NCBI RefSeq assembly: GCF_016906535.1
Contig: NC_057382.1
Coordinates: forward strand, 2,046,001 to 2,110,000
Length of the DNA stretch: 64,000 nucleotides
Reading direction: 5' to 3'
DNA from: Rhizoctonia solani
Lineage: Eukaryota; Basidiomycota; Agaricomycetes; Cantharellales; Ceratobasidiaceae
The position numbers were made by a program, and so were the translations under genes. Shown one piece after another: positions 57,770 through 64,000 of the stretch (its first letter is position 1; each line of letters opens with the position of its first letter). The notes under the pieces were generated by a model, which was not told the DNA's origin, made no database searches, and saw only the letters and a list, made by a program, of their open reading frames with translations.

Positions 57770-59440
57770 TCACAAAGTGAAGTCCGAGACCTGAGCATTC
57801 ACTATAGAACCCGAAGGTCCGCCAGATACCTTGAGCCCGCTCCAGTCCCAGGTACCTAAACCGAACGCTTTAGTTACAGCGATCGAGAATATAAGACTGA
57901 AACTTACCAGTGCAGCCACCCGAGGCGCAGTTGACTTCAACCTCTCCTTTGGCCGAAGATGCAACAGCGATGGTATTCGTACCGGTGAAGGTAATGTCCT
58001 AGCATATCAGGTAGACATTAAAGCGAGCATAAATAAAACTAGGGTGCCAACGAACCGAAATCTTCACACCAGCCCCAGCTGTACCAAGGGTTGCAGGGTA
58101 ACTCTGGTCGATGATAACCCCATAGTCGGTGCACCCTTTTGCAGTGTTGCCACTATAGGTAACTCCGCTGACGGAGCCGCTTTGTAATCTTTGTCAGGCG
58201 TTATGCAAGGAGTCATGTTCATCATTATAGCACACCTTGTAGCACTTGCATCTGTCTTGATACGGAGTGCCTGAACGTTGTCGGTGATTGTGTTTCCTGT
58301 GATGTGAACGTTCGACACAGTTGATCCACTCGCGACGGATCCGATCGAGATACCATGGCCACCGGTGCACTGGTTATTCTGGAAAATAATGTTTGAGCCC
58401 TGGTTGATAGCCAAGCAATCATCCTGGTTAATAATAGTGCTGCCCTGTATGGTCACGTTATCCGTAGAGACTGAACCGGAGCATGATGAGAACGCATATA
58501 TTCAAGTGATGGGCCTGGACGTACCATCGAACCCATCGGTATTGTGGGCGGCAGGCTTGCCTCCACTCAAGCTGTTGGCAGCGTTTCCTGCAGCTGAAGT
58601 ACAAGTTAGATCACACATACAGCTCAAGTACATCGGCCGTACAGTTGTCTATGTTTATATTGGACACAACAAGGGCGGCATCGTTGCCCATGCTGAAAAC
58701 CTGAGCAGGAGAATTGAGAACCTTGACATTCTCAACTGTTCCACTACAGCTAAGCCTATCAAAGCTCTGTGTTTAGATCCTTATGATAATGTGCTCACGA
58801 GTCACTTACTTGATCATAGGGTGGGGCTTGGTTTGTTTTGCTGAGCTAGAAGTTCCATCTCCATCCCAGTACTTCGCACCTTGACCATCGATGGTGAATC
58901 CGTTACCATTGACTGATGGAAAATATTACTGCTCTGTTTAGTGAGGCCGCAAGAGCAATAACGACTTACAAGTAATGCTGTTGCCACTGGAAAATATGCC
59001 AATATCTTGTGAGTATCACATTCGGACTTTGGGGACAGCACTCACGATAAGGTGAATAGCGGTCCAGAGGTTTTGAATGTTGTGTCAGCTTCGAACTAGG
59101 GGTTTAAACGTTAGGAATGGAGGAACCGAGGAACATCATAGTAAAGCATACTGTTATGTCGCCATTCATATTGATGGTTGCCTTGTCTGCTGCATTGATC
59201 ACTAACTTTTCTCCAGCGGGGACGGTGAATGCATCAATCGTGATCTTAAGGCATCAAATATGGTAAATAACGTTATCTCTTGCAGGTAATATAAGAGCTC
59301 ACCGTGCTACATGACTCCGCGGCTGAAACAGTAGCAAGAGAACTGATTGTGCAACTGTCACGAACTCCGAGGCTGGGAGCGGGAAGGGGATTTCCGAGAG
59401 CAGAGGCAACGAAGGCTAGGACTGGGATAGCAGAAATCAT
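57770..59440 (-). CDS. Secreted endopolygalacturonase (GH28)
   Basis: Pectinase that cleaves polygalacturonic acid in plant cell walls; exported. MISAIPVLAFVASALGNPLP from 59440 is a signal peptide, then a short propeptide. The beta-helix fold follows: TIDAFTVPAGEKLVINAADK, DGPLFTL-like segment (here TSGPLFTL), GFTIDGQGAKYWDGDGTS, VENVKVLNSPAQVFSMGN. All GH28 catalytic motifs are visible: HNTDGFD (NTD), INQDDCLAIN (DD), CTGGHGISIGS (GHG, His) and LRIKTDASA (RIK). It ends VSGGPSGSIVNAQVSDFTL at 57770. Exon 1 is 59303-59440. One junction, after PLFTLS near 59044, does not join in phase to DIGIFSSGNSIT, so a one-base error or an unusual exon may be present. Divergent neighbour is intergenic. Typical of plant-pathogenic or saprotrophic basidiomycetes. 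Confidence 0.87.
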
Positions 59441-59535
59441 GGTTGAGACGATATCGTTTAAATTGATAGTTGAGCTCGATGTAGAGGTAAAAAGACTTGC
59501 AAGTTGTTGAGTCTGATACGTACCATGGCTCCTGG

Positions 59536-59542
59536 TTTTATA
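59536..59542 (-). promoter_or_regulatory. TATA box of the polygalacturonase gene
   Basis: TATAAAA on the minus strand, about 96 nt upstream of the ATG at 59440. Confidence 0.5.
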
Positions 59543-60432
59543 CATACGACCACGACCGCAGAAACAGTTCCCCACACTTACTTTCGACCTTTGAGCTTAT
59601 TCTCGGGCTATTTTTACTTATTTATTAACTGGAACGACCGGGCCGCCTGCGTACGCAGCAGTCTCAGTGAACAGTCAGCAGCTCGGTCGCACATGGCCAG
59701 GAAGACATGGAAACGAACTTCTATATTTTGTAGCGCAGGTTATATTTGGTACATGACACGCTCAATTCACTACTGGTATTACATTGATTTCAAAGGCGCC
59801 TACTAATTCCGGGCTTGCATGTTTATTCAGCATGCATTTATGAAAAAGATTGCCACGTATATCACGGCCGATCTCTCCGGGTTTTCATTTCGTCCTGTAT
59901 TAACTCTCAGCCTCGAGCAATCATATCAAAGAGGAACAATGTGTCATCGCTGCGAATGACTTCAGTGGGAATAATTCCGGTCACCAGCGGGCTCAGCTCT
60001 ATAATTATAGAGAAGTACGCTCACTGTAGATGAAGTATATGGCAAGCTGGCATATTTACTTCAAAGCCTCCTCCCGGGGCTATACTACACCACACCCGAT
60101 AGTACCTTCTGCATGTCAGGAACGCATCCGCTTTTAATGTAGCCAATATTCAGATCCAAGTACAAGATGACCAAGATGGCTCTTTATATGCACGAGATCA
60201 GAGTCCCACTCAGCTCAGTGAAACTATAGCACCGGTATCCATCCGGGCTCGACCCATTTCAAGTTTTTGGAAATAGCCCTCTTCCACTTAAACTTGTGAT
60301 CCTACAGACGTTGTGAGCAACCAAGGAAGAAGCCAGGTCCGGACACTCAGGCACCACAAGACCCGAATCCCCGATTGTCCTAGTGGAGGCGCCTCGAGGT
60401 CAACTGACCACTCAGATTACTGGGCTGTATAA

Positions 60433-60592
60433 GGACTCGGGATTATTGGTGTTGAGGCATCCTGGTGCCCGGACACCCAGCAGCCAACCAGCTTCTATCA
60501 TTGTCACCAATGTGTGCAAGTCTGGAACCTCAACTTGATTGGCTGTTGAGATGTCCGGACACCAGGACGCCTTGACCCCAATAATCCCGGGT
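60433..60592. repeat. Short inverted-repeat element (MITE-like)
   Basis: A left arm of about 52 bp (60433-60484) containing CGGGATTATTGG and TCCTGGTGCCCGGACA is repeated imperfectly in reverse complement at 60541-60592. A further related TCCGGACACTCAGGCACC-like segment lies near 60337. No coding capacity; target duplication not resolved. Confidence 0.6.
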
Positions 60593-60848
60593 CCGGCTGT
60601 ACGCTTCGGTGACTTGAATTCGAATAATTAAGGTCTGATTTGAAATAGCTTTCTATTACTCTAATCGACTAGCCTTCGCAGGAAAATCTTAATTAACCCT
60701 TCATCAAAATCTATAGTAAATGCACCTCGTATATACCGTACATCGTTATCATACATATGGGAATGCGACTTTTAAGTGGGAAACTATTACAAACAAAATG
60801 TCCGTATAAGTGAACATATAGTACTCTCTAAGTCCATATCAAAACTGG

Positions 60849-62189
60849 TCAAAAGCATCCGTCGAAACAGGTTTGGTTTGAGCCAAGACTGGCATGGACC
60901 CAATCAACCGCGCCTCTGGAGCCCATAGAGCGACGCCAGATACTCACACCCTGGCCAGAGCGCTCAAAGTACCCTGCCCAGCTGATCTCCTCGAGCCCTG
61001 GTACGAGCTTTCCCAATGCAGAAGAAGCCGCATGCTCGGCGATCTGGGTGGCGGGCCCGAACTCGGTTAGACAGGCTTCGCACGGAGTGGACCATAGTGT
61101 GGGCGAGTGGAGCGGGGCACGGTGGTGCGGATGCTGTAAAAGGTGGAGATGGTGTGGCGGTGGGGGATGTAAGAGTGAGTCCAAGTTAGGAATAGAGGCC
61201 GTAATGGGAGGGGAGAGAACAGGGATATGAGAGTGCTGGTGCTGGTGCGTAGATAGGGCGGCATGGGGGGTCAGATAGACTCCCAGGTGGACAGTGCGGA
61301 GATTTTTGATAGGTGCAAGGTCTTGGGAGATGCTGGTCTTAACATGAAAATCCATTAGCTATGGGGTACGGGAGAGATCACCTAAATTACTTACGGCATA
61401 CTCTACGGCACCCTCGTCAGAAAAATATGCGTCGTGGTCGTGCGGAAAGGCGGGCCAATACGAACAACCCTGCGTGGCGCAATCAAACAGCGTGCAGCGA
61501 CCTAGCCTAATCTCTTCTAGCTCGCTATTCGCCAGGGCTTCAAGCCGTTCTCCATCTGGAGCATGTGCATGGGTTACTGCGAGACGCTTCAGTCCTTTCG
61601 GAACATCTGGGAGCAGAGTGTAGTATTTGTAGCCCACATAGGGATCGAAAGTAACGTCATTGTGCGCATTTATATGCACTGCGCGCAATGCAGGGAACCC
61701 AAGAAGCGCATTAGTAGCAGTCGTTGGCCCAAGAGCAGTAGCGTGGACGCAGAGTTCCCTACGGCGATCATCAGATACCAAAACATTGAGAGATTGAAGG
61801 ACTCACCTCACAAATAAATTGATGAAGGACGGCCTAGAAGCAACGTCCCAGTCCTCCTCGTCTTTGAGTACCAATACACGGAACCATGCGCGTAGAGCGA
61901 CAGCTCGTGCATCGCGTGAGGCGCTTGCCAGACCAGCAATGGTCGCCCACCGGGGCTTAGCGGATATGAACGCGGTGCCAAGGTATATTCCAGGAACAAA
62001 CACAACGTAGGCAGCGATCTTCTGAAGCAATTCGTCGGGAAGTATGAGCAGCGATCCAAAAGTTTGGGGTCTAGCATTCGGATCTGTTAGTAATTGTTGT
62101 AAGGCGAAAGGATCTGCCTCGTACCTCATAATTTGCGCATTCATGTGAGTTGGTTCGAGTCTCGTAGAGCGCGCTTTAAAGCTCACCAT
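60849..62189 (-). CDS. F-box-like protein
   Basis: Three exons (61807-62189, 61395-61758, 60849-61358) give an intact 418-aa protein. The N-terminal MVSFKARSTRLEPTHMNAQI leads to an F-box-like motif LLILPDELLQKIAAYVVFVP around residue 50, the part that would bind Skp1 in an SCF ubiquitin ligase. The rest looks like weak leucine-rich units (PALRAVHINAHNDVTFDPYV; LKRLAVTHAHAPDGERLEAL; NSELEEIRLGRCTLFDCATQ; KNLRTVHLGVYLTP), as in the large fungal F-box/LRR families. An unusual His/Pro-rich stretch (HPPPPHHLHLLQHPHHRAPL) lies near residue 330. Upstream (minus) it has no evident TATA box. No catalytic motif. The target substrate is unknown. Confidence 0.72.
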
Positions 62190-64000
62190 TGTACAAGGGC
62201 GCTAACACGAGGTCAGAGGTTAGGAGCCTAAAACAAAGGCAGGTTTAATGGCCTTGGCCTTCCCACCTCAGGCTAGAGTGGAACTTATATCGCGTCAGAA
62301 GCTTGATTCTACCGAGCCCGTCGGTAAATAAGGATTAAAACGGACCGCGAATCGTGGGTCACATTCGTCATGCCGCCCAACCGCGCCCACGGATGCCTTG
62401 GGGTTTCCGAGCTAGCGCAGCTCCCGCAGCCCTATGTTTTAGTCTGAAGGTCGATCTGCAGGAGCCACTTTGATCGAGATGCGCAGTAAAGGGATTCAGT
62501 CCTGCCGACTTGTCCAAAACCCGCACAGCACCGGACAGCCGGAGCGCCGGGATTCAACAAAGGTCACAGCAAGTCCCTATTTCGTCATTCAAGCGAGGCA
62601 TTCGATACAAACATATCCGCTGCTTTTCGGTCCATGGCGGCAGCAATGTGGTTCCATCGTCTGACCGACGAAATATTTCTTTGACAGATGTTTGGTGGAT
62701 GGTCAGGAAAGTGGGACCGGCACACGGCAAAGTATTAGATGCCGGGTCACGTGATAGTAAGATCGGGGGCGGTGGAGCAACCGAGTCTTTGTGTCAACGG
62801 TCCTTTTCGCAACCGAAGAACGTCCAAGGGAAAGTATCTATGGGCCGGCCACAAAATTTAGCAAGACATCCAGACAAACCATAAACTGCAAACTTGAAGT
62901 CCAAGTCTGTTGAATCAGTATCACGGTCTATAGTATATAATCCTTATGAATGTATTTACTGATGTTTGGATGTATACTTACTATAAAAGTTTTGTTATCG
63001 GCTCTCGAGTACCTCAGTTCACTATTCTACAGTCGAACTGAGATAACTATCGTTTAGATTCAATATCATTTAAAAAATTCATCACGTCAGTTCGATGAAT
63101 TATTCACATAAAATTCCCGCTCAACCGTCAATCGGCTGACAGACGTACCCAAGAGAAGAAAAAACACCGTGATAGGCCCTGAAAGTACCGAGAATCCTGG
63201 TACGTCTTGGTCATACGTTCTCTGGAATATTCAAAGGCCGCGAAGCCATGGTCGTAAAGCACAAATCTCCTGCAGACAGGTATCTGCGGATACCGGTTAT
63301 TTGAAATGTACGCGTACCCCAGTATTGAATTTGACAAAGCCCGATTGACGCAGATCGACATGGCTGTGCTTGTATGAGTCCCTGTACTGTACATCTTATC
63401 ATCATGGCCATTGTCTCAAATGCATACTGTATTCGTATAGCTATCGGATTTAGTGATACAGGTTTCTTTCCAGATATTAGAACCCATAAGATTTATGCTG
63501 TGTTGGTGTTCTAAATCTAGGTTGACACTAGATATCGCTTAGCCACATTGTCCCAATTCTTCTGCTTTTGAAGTGGCGATATTCCGATCCGAGATGCCTA
63601 CGCGTACGCACTTGAAGAGATCCAAACGGGGAAGTATTGCGAATAGCGTTGGACCAAATCTAAGGAGCTACAAACGAATTCCCGAACCTTACCCATCGTA
63701 TTTCGTAGGCTACCGAAGCCGCTTTGCCAGCGCTCCACCAAACTCGGGTTATGATAGACAAAGCACATTGTGATGCCATGGCTATTTGTCCGGTATTTCT
63801 ACCGGTTTCTAGAAAGAGATGCAAAGCATACGCGTACGTGTCTCGGCACGGACTTTGTAGAGAATGTTTTCGCCGGTTCCCGCAAAATCCGGGTTGCTTG
63901 GTTGGGTGCCGGCGGAGGATCGTGCATCCAGGCACCAAGGCGATCCAGTGCTAGGACCCTTACGAAATTGATTCGGAACAATTGTCCGTGTATCAAATTC
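62190..64000. other. Right flank, no gene supported
   Basis: Open frames on both strands (e.g. around 62.5-62.9 and 63.7-63.95 kb) are short, overlap antisense frames, and lack start context, introns or family features. I call nothing here. Confidence 0.4.

Larger units (their letters stand above)
59441..60848. other. Intergenic with a short inverted-repeat element
   Basis: Contains the polygalacturonase promoter and the inverted repeat at about 60433-60592. No gene seen. Confidence 0.45.

Noticed and set aside
63573..63954. Frames at the right end (e.g. Cys-rich ...CRECFRRFPQNPGCLVGC)
   Set aside because: The Cys spacing suggested a zinc finger, but there is no start context or splice logic and the opposite strand is equally open.

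Overview
The window is nuclear DNA from a filamentous basidiomycete, most likely an Agaricomycete of the Rhizoctonia/Ceratobasidium kind. Genes are cut by many short GT-AG introns (mostly 40-60 nt). The gene families fit that group: DUF6533 membrane proteins, fungal PhyH dioxygenase, DEK_C-SWIB protein, F-box protein and a secreted GH28 pectinase. The genus is an inference; no rRNA or other species marker is present. There is no bacterial-type operon, CRISPR array or phage.

Layout: 0.4-8.4 kb holds RNA polymerase I subunit A49 (+), then on the minus strand a GH36/raffinose-synthase-like protein, a PhyH-family dioxygenase and a SAM methyltransferase. 10.1-11.1 kb is an AIG1/FAR-17a-like membrane protein carrying two apparent one-base deletions. 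11-22 kb is gene-poor: a tRNA-Thr, a tandem pair of DUF6533 membrane-protein genes, and a 477-bp fold-back element. 22.4-25.0 kb has an acidic conserved unknown and a DEK_C+SWIB chromatin protein.

25.7-34.1 kb is a disturbed region. It contains two saccharopine-dehydrogenase-like paralogues (the first broken, the second with an internal 57-bp duplication and a one-base deletion), a 440-bp tandem duplication whose copies differ only by indels, an intron-containing tRNA-Ala, and a secreted carboxylesterase with many frame breaks and a 97-bp duplication. 37.4-42.8 kb is a SNF2 ATPase with an inserted RING finger and SUMO-interaction motifs (Uls1-like). 44.6 kb encodes an 81-aa Tyr/Ser/Asn/Gly-rich protein.

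45.3-53.1 kb is a minus-strand cluster: a large unknown membrane protein, RNA exonuclease REX4, a second identical tRNA-Thr and an M20 peptidase. 55.1-62.2 kb has an aldehyde dehydrogenase (+), a secreted endopolygalacturonase (-) and an F-box protein (-).

The genes do not form one pathway. GH28, GH36 and the secreted esterase suit a plant-associated fungus; A49, REX4, SWIB and the SNF2-RING protein are nuclear housekeeping. I found no convincing new defence or biosynthetic system. The most useful signals are the fold-back element, the tandem duplications, the clustering of one-base homopolymer indels in some genes but not others, and unusual splice structures (GC-AG introns, 16- and 20-nt exons, a catalytic Cys codon split by an intron).
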